A stretch of DNA of 14,467 nt from Prevotella sp. UBA3294 (GTDB lineage Bacteria > Bacteroidota > Bacteroidia > Bacteroidales > Bacteroidaceae), in assembly GCA_002361535.1 (NCBI GenBank), contig DETG01000067.1, positions 11,719-26,185 on the forward strand, read 5' to 3'. Below the pieces are notes generated by a model. That model searched no databases. It saw only the letters and a program-made list of their open reading frames with translations, and was not told the DNA's origin. Positions 7,485-14,207 of this stretch are shown here, in pieces; the stretch's first letter is position 1, and each line of letters starts with the position of its first letter. The translations under genes were made by a program, and so were the position numbers.

Positions 7485-8548
7485 ATATGAACAAGAAATT
7501 AATGATACTTGCAGCATGTGCTTGGACAATGACACATGTACAAGCACAGAAGATTACCGCACAAACCGAGGTGGTTGATTGCGGAAGTGTGGTGTATGAG
7601 CACCCCGTAACGGTGAAATTCGAGATGCAGAACAGTGGTTATAGTCCGTTGGTGATTAAGGACGTGAAGACCAGCTGTGGCTGTACCTCTGTGGAATTCC
7701 CAAGGACATCCATCCCTGCAGGAGACGGATTCTCCGTCTCTGCCACCTATGATGCGAGGCAACAGGGACATTTCCTGAAGGATGTGGCCATCTACAGCAA
7801 CGCCTCCGATAAACCTTTCTACCTCACCATACGAGGTGTCGTTGTGGAGGAAGTCGTTGACTTTGCCGGTGAATACCACTACACCTTGGCTGATGTGATG
7901 GCTGATAAGCACGATCTGGAGTTCGATGATGTGAACAGGGGTGACATGCCGATGGAAAAGATTCATATCATGAACAAGGGTACTAAGGCTATTACTCCAA
8001 CGGTGATGCACCTGCCCGAATATCTTAAAGCCATTGTCTCACCCACAATTATCGCACCTGGACGTCAAGGAACAGTGTCTGTCATATTGGACTCCAAGAA
8101 ACTGCGTGACTATGGACTGACACAGACAAGTGTCTTCCTTGGAATGTTCCCAGGTGACAAGGTGAGTCCGGAGAAGGAGATATCTGTTTCTGCGGTCTTG
8201 CTCCCAGCCTTCACTGAACTGACGGAGAGTCAGCTGGTGAATGGCCCGAAGATTAAACTCTCTCGTGAGAACGTGGATATTAACTTCGGCAAGAGATCGA
8301 AGAAAACCGAGAGCATTACGATCGAGAATACGGGTCACATGATCTTGGACATCAGTTCATTGCAAATGTTCACCTCAGGACTGAAACTGAAACTGAATAA
8401 GACACGACTTCTCCCGGGCGAGTCGGCTGTGTTGAAGATCACTGCCGAGGCAAAGCAGTTACGTTCCGTTCGCACCCGTCCTCGTGTCCTGATGATCACC
8501 AATGATCCCACCAAACCGAAGGTGGTGATACATCTGAACGTGAAATAG
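7481..8548 (+). CDS. Secreted DUF1573 protein with Ig-like domains
   Basis: A 355-residue protein with a Sec signal peptide (NKKLMILAACAWTMTHVQAQ). The first domain (about 25-125) is a typical DUF1573 Ig-like fold: DCGSVVYEHPVTVKFEMQNSG, then the hallmark SCGCTS near residues 64-69, and a C-terminal strand YLTIRGVVVEE. Two further similar beta domains follow (about 130-240 and 255-355); the last contains VDINFGKRSKK and ITIENTGHMILDIS. Such domains resemble ASH/HYDIN-type Ig folds and are abundant in Bacteroidota, but the biochemical role is not established. The start ATG at 7481 overlaps the stop of the upstream gene (ATGA, 7481-7484); ATG at 7487 is an alternative. The overlap implies translational coupling and perhaps a shared periplasmic job with the alpha-2-macroglobulin. 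Confidence 0.9.
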   Translation: MNMNKKLMILAACAWTMTHVQAQKITAQTEVVDCGSVVYEHPVTVKFEMQNSGYSPLVIKDVKTSCGCTSVEFPRTSIPAGDGFSVSATYDARQQGHFLKDVAIYSNASDKPFYLTIRGVVVEEVVDFAGEYHYTLADVMADKHDLEFDDVNRGDMPMEKIHIMNKGTKAITPTVMHLPEYLKAIVSPTIIAPGRQGTVSVILDSKKLRDYGLTQTSVFLGMFPGDKVSPEKEISVSAVLLPAFTELTESQLVNGPKIKLSRENVDINFGKRSKKTESITIENTGHMILDISSLQMFTSGLKLKLNKTRLLPGESAVLKITAEAKQLRSVRTRPRVLMITNDPTKPKVVIHLNVK

Positions 8549-8579
8549 TCGCTCACATCTCATCTTTAAATATCATATC

Positions 8580-9701
8580 ATGGAACATCCAGAGAATAGT
8601 GAAGAATATAAAGGCTTGCAGGTTAATGCCGGCGTCAGTGGACAATCGATCGTGAATCCTTATCTGAAAAGAGGGCGGTTCCGCCGTCGGGAATTCAGTG
8701 TGAACGATATGGTGGATGGTATCCTCAAGGGGGATGTCACGATCTTGAGTCAGGCTGTCACGCTTGTGGAGAGTGTAAATCCCGATCACCAAAGCAAGGC
8801 TCAGGAGGTGATAGAAAAATGTCTGCCTTATAGTGGGAAAAGTATCCGTGTCGGTATCAGTGGCGTACCTGGTGCTGGAAAGAGTACATCGATTGATGCC
8901 TTCGGATGTCATGTGCTGGATGAGCATGGCGGAAAACTGGCAGTACTTGCTATTGATCCGAGTTCAGAACGTTCCAAGGGAAGTATCCTGGGTGACAAGA
9001 CTCGTATGGAGAAACTGTCGGTCAGGCCAGAGGCTTTCATCCGTCCTTCACCCACAGCAGGATCGTTAGGAGGAGTAGCTCGTAAGACACGTGAGACCAT
9101 CATTCTCTGTGAGGCTGCTGGATATGATAAGGTGTTTGTGGAGACGGTGGGCGTAGGTCAGAGTGAGACGGCCTGTCATTCGATGGTAGATTTCTTCCTG
9201 CTTATTCAACTGGCTGGAACGGGAGATGAACTGCAAGGTATAAAAAGAGGTATTATGGAGATCAGCGATGGCATTGTCATCAACAAGTGTGATGGAAACA
9301 ATGTGGATAAGTGTCAGATGGCTGCCACGAATTTCCGCAACGCCCTCCATTTCTTCCCCATGCCCGACAGTGGCTGGCTACCGAAGGTCTTATGCTACAG
9401 TGGTTTCTATAATATCGGTGTGAAGGAGATATGGGATATGGTCTATCAGTACATCGACTTTGTCAAGGCCAACGGTTATTTTTATGTCCGCAGGAACGAG
9501 CAGAGTAAATACTGGATGTATGAGACCATCAACGAACAGCTTCGCAACTCATTCTACCATAATCAGATTATTGCGCAACAGCTACAGAAAACCGAGGAAA
9601 CAGTGCTGCGAGGGGAGAAAACCTCTTTTATGGCAGCAGGAGAACTCTTGGAGAAGTACTTCAACGATATCAAAGGATTCAGAGTGAGAAAAGAAGGATG
9701 A
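8580..9701 (+). CDS. meaB: Methylmalonyl-CoA mutase-associated GTPase MeaB
   Basis: A 373-residue cytoplasmic G3E-type GTPase (MeaB/ArgK family) that protects and loads adenosylcobalamin-dependent methylmalonyl-CoA mutase. Visible motifs: Walker A GVPGAGKST (95-103), IDPSS with Asp126, the family signature RPSPTAGSLGGVARKT (155-170), ETVGVGQSE (188-196), and guanine-specificity NKCD (236-239). The C-terminal helical part, about 285-373, would supply the dimerisation arm. Length is slightly above the approximately 330 residues of Methylobacterium MeaB, mostly at the N-terminus. The mutase subunits are not in this window, so the gene is detached from its partner. It lies 31 bp after the DUF1573 gene and 51 bp before ispH with no promoter box between, so it is probably part of the same operon. 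The role in succinate/propionate metabolism is inferred from the family. Confidence 0.95.
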   Translation: MEHPENSEEYKGLQVNAGVSGQSIVNPYLKRGRFRRREFSVNDMVDGILKGDVTILSQAVTLVESVNPDHQSKAQEVIEKCLPYSGKSIRVGISGVPGAGKSTSIDAFGCHVLDEHGGKLAVLAIDPSSERSKGSILGDKTRMEKLSVRPEAFIRPSPTAGSLGGVARKTRETIILCEAAGYDKVFVETVGVGQSETACHSMVDFFLLIQLAGTGDELQGIKRGIMEISDGIVINKCDGNNVDKCQMAATNFRNALHFFPMPDSGWLPKVLCYSGFYNIGVKEIWDMVYQYIDFVKANGYFYVRRNEQSKYWMYETINEQLRNSFYHNQIIAQQLQKTEETVLRGEKTSFMAAGELLEKYFNDIKGFRVRKEG

Positions 9702-9752
9702 TGTCGGTAACAACCAATAATTGAAAAGCGGTAAAGGCACAGAATACAGGAT

Positions 9753-10646
9753 ATGTATCAAGTAGAGATAGAAACGGGATCGGGCTTCTGCTTTGGTGTG
9801 ACAACGGCTATACGCAAGGCAGAGGAGGAATTGGCCAAGGGCACACGACTCTATTGCTTGGGTGACATTGTGCACAACGGAATGGAGTGTGAACGGCTTC
9901 GTCAAATGGGACTGCTGACCATCAACCATGAAGAGATGAAACTGTTACATGGGGTAACCATGCTGCTGCGAGCCCATGGGGAGCCGCCTGAGACTTACGA
10001 GCTGGCACGGAAGAACGAGATCGAGATCATCGATGCTACCTGTCCTGTGGTATTACAACTGCAGCGGCGCATCAAAAGGCAATATATCTATAATCAGGAG
10101 GAAGGGCAGCATCCTGCACCTCCACAGATTGCCATCTTTGGAAAACCCGGTCATGCCGAGGTGTTGGGATTGGTGGGGCAGACGGAGAATAATGCCATTG
10201 TGATTGCTCATTTCGAGGATGTGAAGAAGCTTGATTTTAGCCGTGATATCTACTTATACTCACAAACCACCAAGTCGTTGGAAGAGTTCCAGCGGATTAT
10301 TGGCTATATCAAACAGCATATCTCACCCACGGCAAAGTTCCAGAGTTTCGACACCATTTGTCGTCAGGTAGCGAACCGTATGCCGAGTATTGCTGCTTTT
10401 GCCGCGCGTCACGACCTGATCCTTTTTGTGTGTGGGAGGAAAAGCAGTAATGGCAGGGTGCTCTATGATGAGTGCCGACGTGTGAACTCCAACAGTTACT
10501 TGATAGAGGGACCTGATGAGATTGACAAGCAATGGTTTGGTGAGAATGTGAAGACAATCGGCATCTGTGGAGCCACCAGTACACCGAAATGGCTCATGGA
10601 AGAGTGCAGGGATTATCTTCTATATAAAATGAAAGATGAAGGGTGA
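9753..10646 (+). CDS. ispH: 4-hydroxy-3-methylbut-2-enyl diphosphate reductase (IspH/LytB)
   Basis: A 297-residue [4Fe-4S] enzyme of the last step of the MEP isoprenoid pathway, making IPP and DMAPP from HMBPP in the cytoplasm. The three cluster cysteines are present: Cys13 (GFCFGV), Cys97 (DATCPVV) and Cys203 (TICRQV). Substrate-binding residues also fit: His41 (DIVHNG), His75 (AHGEPP), Glu136 in HAEVLG, SSN in GRKSSNGRV, and the GATSTPKW loop near the C-terminus. An extra stretch of about 10 residues (near 113-122) precedes IAIFGKPGH compared with E. coli IspH as remembered. It is the last gene of the plus-strand group. Its stop TGA (10644-10646) abuts the cmk stop on the other strand, and its final codons form half of a terminator-like palindrome. 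Confidence 0.97.
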   Translation: MYQVEIETGSGFCFGVTTAIRKAEEELAKGTRLYCLGDIVHNGMECERLRQMGLLTINHEEMKLLHGVTMLLRAHGEPPETYELARKNEIEIIDATCPVVLQLQRRIKRQYIYNQEEGQHPAPPQIAIFGKPGHAEVLGLVGQTENNAIVIAHFEDVKKLDFSRDIYLYSQTTKSLEEFQRIIGYIKQHISPTAKFQSFDTICRQVANRMPSIAAFAARHDLILFVCGRKSSNGRVLYDECRRVNSNSYLIEGPDEIDKQWFGENVKTIGICGATSTPKWLMEECRDYLLYKMKDEG

Positions 10647-10670
10647 TCACACTTCATCTTTTGTCTTTTC
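10629..10670. terminator. Bidirectional terminator-like palindrome spanning the ends of ispH and cmk
   Basis: Arms AAAGATGAAG (10632-10641) and CTTCATCTTT (10652-10661) enclose GTGATCAC (10643-10650) with a single mismatch (10642/10651), giving a 30-bp palindrome centred on TGATCA, the two abutting stop codons. Two wobble pairs and one A-T pair extend the stem to 10629-10664. A T-rich run (10659-10669) follows on the plus strand, and a weaker one (ATTTTATATA, read on minus) follows on the other side. It fits a rho-independent terminator working in both directions. Confidence 0.75.
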
Positions 10671-11345
10671 TGCAAAACGTTCCAGAAGCCACTCGTTCTG
10701 TTCTTCAATCGTCATGTGACTGTTGTCCAGCAGTAAGGCATCGTCAGCCTGTCGTAAGGGAGAGACCTCACGATGTGAGTCGATATAGTCGCGTTCTTGT
10801 ACGTTCTTGAGTATTTCTTCATAATTGGCTTCCATCCCTTTTGCCTGCAATTCCTTGAAACGGCGTTCTGCACGAACCTCTGCCGATGCGGTGACGAACA
10901 CCTTCAGTTCTGCATGAGGAAACACTACGGTGCCGATGTCACGGCCATCCATCACAATCCCTTTCTCCTCACCCATCTTCTGTTGCTGGGCTACTAAGGC
11001 TTCGCGAACGAAGGGTAGGGCAGCGATGGGCGAGACATGGTTCGACACCTCCATGGTGCGGATGTCCTGTTCCACGCATACATGATTTAAATAGGTGTCG
11101 GGACGTCCCGTCTCAGCATTAAGCTGGAACGAGATATTGATTTCCGGCATCTTTTCCTTCAATGATTTTTCGTCGATCTGATCGTTCTCATCGAATATAC
11201 CGTGTTGCAGTGCATAGAGGGTAACGGCACGATACATCGCACCGGTATCTACATAGATGTATCCCACCTTTCGCGCCAGGTCTTTAGCCATCGTTGATTT
11301 CCCGCAAGAGGAATGACCGTCAATTGCAATTGTTATCTTTTTCAT
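10647..11345 (-). CDS. cmk: Cytidylate kinase
   Basis: A 232-residue cytoplasmic nucleoside monophosphate kinase that phosphorylates CMP/dCMP to the diphosphate with ATP. P-loop GHSSCGKST is at residues 10-18. The CMP-site motif DTGAMYR is at 33-39, [11 protein letters not shown] at about 133-143, and an arginine-rich lid segment (RAERRFKEL) follows. Length is typical of bacterial Cmk (about 225-235). The ATG at 11343-11345 gives the standard [10 protein letters not shown] beginning. The stop (10647-10649 on plus) touches the ispH stop with no spacer. porQ lies 117 bp upstream on the same strand. No TAnnTTTG box is seen between them, so cmk is probably transcribed from the porQ promoter. Confidence 0.97.
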   Translation of the reverse strand: MKKITIAIDGHSSCGKSTMAKDLARKVGYIYVDTGAMYRAVTLYALQHGIFDENDQIDEKSLKEKMPEINISFQLNAETGRPDTYLNHVCVEQDIRTMEVSNHVSPIAALPFVREALVAQQQKMGEEKGIVMDGRDIGTVVFPHAELKVFVTASAEVRAERRFKELQAKGMEANYEEILKNVQERDYIDSHREVSPLRQADDALLLDNSHMTIEEQNEWLLERFAEKTKDEV

Positions 11346-11357
11346 GTTTATTATTTT

Positions 11358-11426
11358 TTTCTCTACGAATTAGACGAATTAGACGAATTAGACGAATATT
11401 ATTTCTCTACGAATTAGACGAATTAT
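11358..11426. repeat. 9-bp tandem repeat array (ACGAATTAG) between porQ and cmk
   Basis: Units of ACGAATTAG begin at 11365, 11374 and 11383, with a degenerate fourth at 11392. After ATTTCTCT two more follow at 11409 and 11418. The larger 24-bp string TTTCTCT+ACGAATTAG+ACGAATTA occurs twice (11358-11381 and 11402-11425, offset 44). A further ACGAAT is at 11435. On the coding strand of cmk the array lies just upstream of its start. No protein is credible here: the plus frame across it only yields a repetitive Arg-Ile string. Confidence 0.9.
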
Positions 11427-11462
11427 ATTGGTGTACGAATGGATTGAATCGTTCATCTCATG

Positions 11463-12413
11463 CTACAAGGAGAAAGAGGCGTTGATCAGCAGAGAATGAG
11501 ATGACACATGGTATTTACCGTAGGCAATGTTCAGCTTGAAACGTTCCAGTTGTAAGCCTGCGCCGAGTGACAATCCCGCACCATGACTACTTCCCCGTTC
11601 CTCATCGTTAGCTATGATCTCCATCTCGTTAGCCCGACGGAAATTGTAACCTAAGGCCACATAGATCTGTGGCGAGAGAATGAGATCGGCTCCTGCCACG
11701 ATGTGGTTGATGAACTTGTAGTCCAGATGATTCAGGTCAACAAGAGTCGCAGAGATGCGCAAAGGCGATCCAATCAGTCGTTTCGTCACCCCCACCTGTA
11801 CGTCAAGGGGTAGCTTTCCGTATTCCTCTTCATAAGCATCCAGTTCGCCGCCCAGGTTTTTCACCACTGCCGAGACCGACCATTCTTTCTCAGGATCGTA
11901 ATAGTTGATTCCTAAGTCAACCCCCATGGCGAAAGCATTGAAGTTGCCGATATACGAACTGACGAACCGGGCAGTGATACCGCCCACGATGTTTGTGCCC
12001 AACTGATAGGAGAATGCCCCGGCAAGGGCAATGTCCTTTGCTGAGAACTCTCCTGTTTGGATATTGTTTTCATCGGTCTCCCGCATCTTGCCAAAGTCAA
12101 GGTATTGGGCCATTATACCGATGGTGGCCTTTTCTTTGATGATCTTATTGAAAGAGGCACTGGCCGTGTGGGTCCCTTCCATGTAGTTCATGTAGTTCAG
12201 GTTGATGCTTTTGTCACTCACAGAGGCGAGAAGGGCGGGATTGTGGAACATCAGGGACGGATCATCTTCGATCACGGAGATGTTGTCACCGCCCAATGCC
12301 GCTCCATGTGCACTCACTGGCAATCGAAGGAAATTGTATCCAGTCTGACTGTCCTGAGCCCGCAAGGTGCCCTTTAGCAGTATGAAGAGAAGACAAAAAA
12401 TGACTTTTTTCAT
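11463..12413 (-). CDS. porQ: PorQ-like outer-membrane beta-barrel protein (type IX secretion associated)
   Basis: A 316-residue protein with a signal peptide (MKKVIFCLLFILLKGTLRAQ) and a succession of amphipathic beta strands ending in LLINASFSL, as expected of an outer-membrane barrel of the PorV/PorQ (FadL-like) family. Diagnostic N-terminal strings are NFLRLPVSAHGAALGG and DDPSLMFHNPALLA, which I recognise from PorQ proteins. In Porphyromonas gingivalis PorQ is needed for the type IX secretion system. In many gut Bacteroidota the gene persists without a complete system, and no other T9SS component is in this window. ATG at 12411-12413 is the start, with a -7 box 20 bases upstream. cmk follows on the same strand. 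Assignment to PorQ rather than PorV rests on the N-terminal motifs, its size and the cmk neighbour. Confidence 0.83.
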   Translation of the reverse strand: MKKVIFCLLFILLKGTLRAQDSQTGYNFLRLPVSAHGAALGGDNISVIEDDPSLMFHNPALLASVSDKSINLNYMNYMEGTHTASASFNKIIKEKATIGIMAQYLDFGKMRETDENNIQTGEFSAKDIALAGAFSYQLGTNIVGGITARFVSSYIGNFNAFAMGVDLGINYYDPEKEWSVSAVVKNLGGELDAYEEEYGKLPLDVQVGVTKRLIGSPLRISATLVDLNHLDYKFINHIVAGADLILSPQIYVALGYNFRRANEMEIIANDEERGSSHGAGLSLGAGLQLERFKLNIAYGKYHVSSHSLLINASFSL

Positions 12414-12433
12414 TAAATTCTTTTATTTTAGTG

Positions 12434-12441
12434 CAAAGATA
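12434..12441 (-). promoter_or_regulatory. -7 box of porQ (and probably cmk)
   Basis: Minus-strand TATCTTTG matches TAnnTTTG and lies 20 bases before the porQ ATG. No TTTG is found at the 19-21-base spacing upstream, so the -33 element is poor. It sits back to back with a plus-strand -7 box at 12466-12473. Confidence 0.6.
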
Positions 12442-12465
12442 CACCTTTTTTACAAATATCTGTGT

Positions 12466-12473
12466 TAATTTTG
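12466..12473 (+). promoter_or_regulatory. -7 box of the tonB-like operon
   Basis: TAATTTTG fits TAnnTTTG and lies 46 bases before the ATG at 12520. A T-run at 12445-12450 stands where the -33 TTTG is expected, so the match there is partial. The transcription start would be near 12480. Confidence 0.5.
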
Positions 12474-12519
12474 CAAAGCATTCTGTATCATAACGGGAAA
12501 AAATGCATTTTAGTGTAAC

Positions 12520-13236
12520 ATGGAAGTCAAGAAATCATACAAAGCCGACTTAGAGCACAGAAGGAAAACGGGCTATATCCTCGGACTCATTCTGGTGCTG
12601 GCTCTCTTTGCCGTCGCCATGGAGTTCAACTTCAGCGATGGTGAGGTGATGTATGATGAGGAGATGCTGGATGACATCGTGCAGGACTTACAACTAAAGG
12701 CAGCCGTGGAACAGAAGGATATGGTGGCCGTTGTCGAGGAGCCGAAGGAAGAGAAACCTGCTCCCACCACACGTATCAATCCTGTGGATGAGCAGGTGAT
12801 GAAAGAGATACCCGACCGTACGTTGGAAGCGCAGCAGCAACTTCTCGAAGGTGAGACGGAGGATGCCAAAGAGGAAGAGGTGCCGCCTATTCCTCCTGTG
12901 GCGATTGATGCTGATAACAACCCGTTGAGCTTCCGTGTGGTGGAGCGTTTGCCCGAGTTCCCTGGTGGTATGGTGGAGTTTATGAAATGGCTCACCAAGA
13001 ACCTGCGATACCCGGAATCGGCACGCCAACAGAAGATGCAGGGCATGGTGGTGGTCTCGTTCATCGTGAATACAGACGGTACTACCTCCGAAGCACGCGT
13101 TGTCCGGCCCAAGCATCCCGATCTTGACCGTGAGGCGATGCGGGTGGTGCGTATGATGCCGAAGTGGAAACCAGGAGAAGATCACGGCAAGGTTTGCCGT
13201 ACAATGATATCCATACCAATTGTTTTTAAATTATGA
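12520..13236 (+). CDS. TonB-family energy transducer
   Basis: A 238-residue inner-membrane protein. A short basic cytoplasmic N-terminus (MEVKKSYKADLEHRRKTG) precedes one transmembrane helix (about 18-36, ILGLILVLALFAVAM). A periplasmic linker rich in Glu and Pro follows (EEPKEEKPAP about 78-87; EEEVPPIPPVA about 118-128). The TonB C-terminal domain (about 138-238) starts with PEFPGG and has YPESARQQKMQGMVVVSFIVNTDG and a final strand ending FKL. Such proteins pass the proton-motive energy of ExbB/ExbD to outer-membrane receptors; no exbB or exbD is in the window. Bacteroidota usually carry several paralogues, so I do not assign the symbol. The start is supported by the upstream -7 box and the usual MEVKKS beginning. 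Its stop overlaps the next start by ATGA (13233-13236). Confidence 0.93.
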   Translation: MEVKKSYKADLEHRRKTGYILGLILVLALFAVAMEFNFSDGEVMYDEEMLDDIVQDLQLKAAVEQKDMVAVVEEPKEEKPAPTTRINPVDEQVMKEIPDRTLEAQQQLLEGETEDAKEEEVPPIPPVAIDADNNPLSFRVVERLPEFPGGMVEFMKWLTKNLRYPESARQQKMQGMVVVSFIVNTDGTTSEARVVRPKHPDLDREAMRVVRMMPKWKPGEDHGKVCRTMISIPIVFKL

Positions 13237-14207
13237 GAACTGCAAACGAAATTCTACAAGCCATTAACCAATATCTTGACACGATGCCATACGACCGGCA
13301 GCCGAAGAGTCTTTATGAGCCTATCCAGTATGTCCTCTCATTGGGTGGTAAGCGTATCCGTCCTACCTTGATGATGCTGGCCTATAATCTCTATCAGGAA
13401 GACCCAGAGAAGATCCTTCCGCAGGCTTGTGCCTTGGAGACCTATCATAACTTCACGTTGTTGCATGATGACCTGATGGATAAAGCCGATGTGCGCCGTG
13501 GTCATCCCACCGTTCATGTCAAGTGGGATGCCAACACAGCGATCCTTTCTGGTGACACGATGTTGCTCATGGCATTCCAACGTATGATGCAGTGCCCGGA
13601 GGATAAGCTGCAGGCGGTATTGGATGTGTTCACAGAGACCACCTTGGAGATAGATGAAGGACAGCAGTATGATATCTCTTTCGAGACGCGCAATGATGTG
13701 CGGGAAGAAGAGTATATCGAGATGATCCGTCTGAAAACGAGTGTGCTCTTAGCCTGTGCTCTGAAGATTGGTGCTATCCTTGGTGGAGCCTCGAAAGCAG
13801 ATGCCGAGAATCTGTATAAGTTCGGTGAGCAGATCGGATTGGCGTTCCAGTTGCAAGACGATTTCCTTGATGTATATGGCGATCCCAAGGTGTTCGGCAA
13901 GGCCATCGGTGGTGATATCCTCTGTAACAAGAAAACGTTCATGCTGATCAACGCATTCAACAAAGCCGATGAATCTCAGCGAAAAGAACTTGAACAGTGG
14001 GTGAATGCCGTAAATCCTGATCCTCAAGAGAAGATTGCCGCTGTCACCACCTTATATAATAATATAGGTATAAACCGATTGGCAGAAGAACGCATCCGCT
14101 ATTACTTCAATGAGAGTCGTAAGTATCTGGATGCAGTTCAGGTGCCAGAGGAGCGCAAGCAGGAACTGAGAGTCTATGCGGATAGAATGATGAAAAGAAA
14201 CAAATGA
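13233..14207 (+). CDS. Polyprenyl diphosphate synthase, short-chain type
   Basis: A 324-residue trans-isoprenyl diphosphate synthase that condenses IPP with allylic diphosphates in the cytoplasm. Present are GGKRIRP (38-44), the first aspartate-rich motif DDLMD (79-83) followed by VRRG, the second motif QDDFLD (208-213) with GDP, and KAIGGD. The fifth residue before the first motif is Phe74. In this family a bulky aromatic there usually limits the product to C15-C20, and a small residue is usual for octaprenyl and longer synthases. The first motif lacks the two-residue insertion of classic bacterial farnesyl diphosphate synthase (IspA), so a farnesyl or geranylgeranyl product is inferred but not certain. 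It is coupled by ATGA overlaps to the TonB-like gene before it and the TatD gene after it. Confidence 0.93.
   Translation: MRTANEILQAINQYLDTMPYDRQPKSLYEPIQYVLSLGGKRIRPTLMMLAYNLYQEDPEKILPQACALETYHNFTLLHDDLMDKADVRRGHPTVHVKWDANTAILSGDTMLLMAFQRMMQCPEDKLQAVLDVFTETTLEIDEGQQYDISFETRNDVREEEYIEMIRLKTSVLLACALKIGAILGGASKADAENLYKFGEQIGLAFQLQDDFLDVYGDPKVFGKAIGGDILCNKKTFMLINAFNKADESQRKELEQWVNAVNPDPQEKIAAVTTLYNNIGINRLAEERIRYYFNESRKYLDAVQVPEERKQELRVYADRMMKRNK

Noticed and set aside
11358..11442. Possible CRISPR array
   Set aside because: The units are 9 bp and directly adjacent, without spacers of regular length, and no cas genes are nearby.
11294..11485. Small plus-strand open frame across the tandem repeats
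   Set aside because: It overlaps the cmk start antisense and yields only an Arg-Ile repeat from the 9-bp units.
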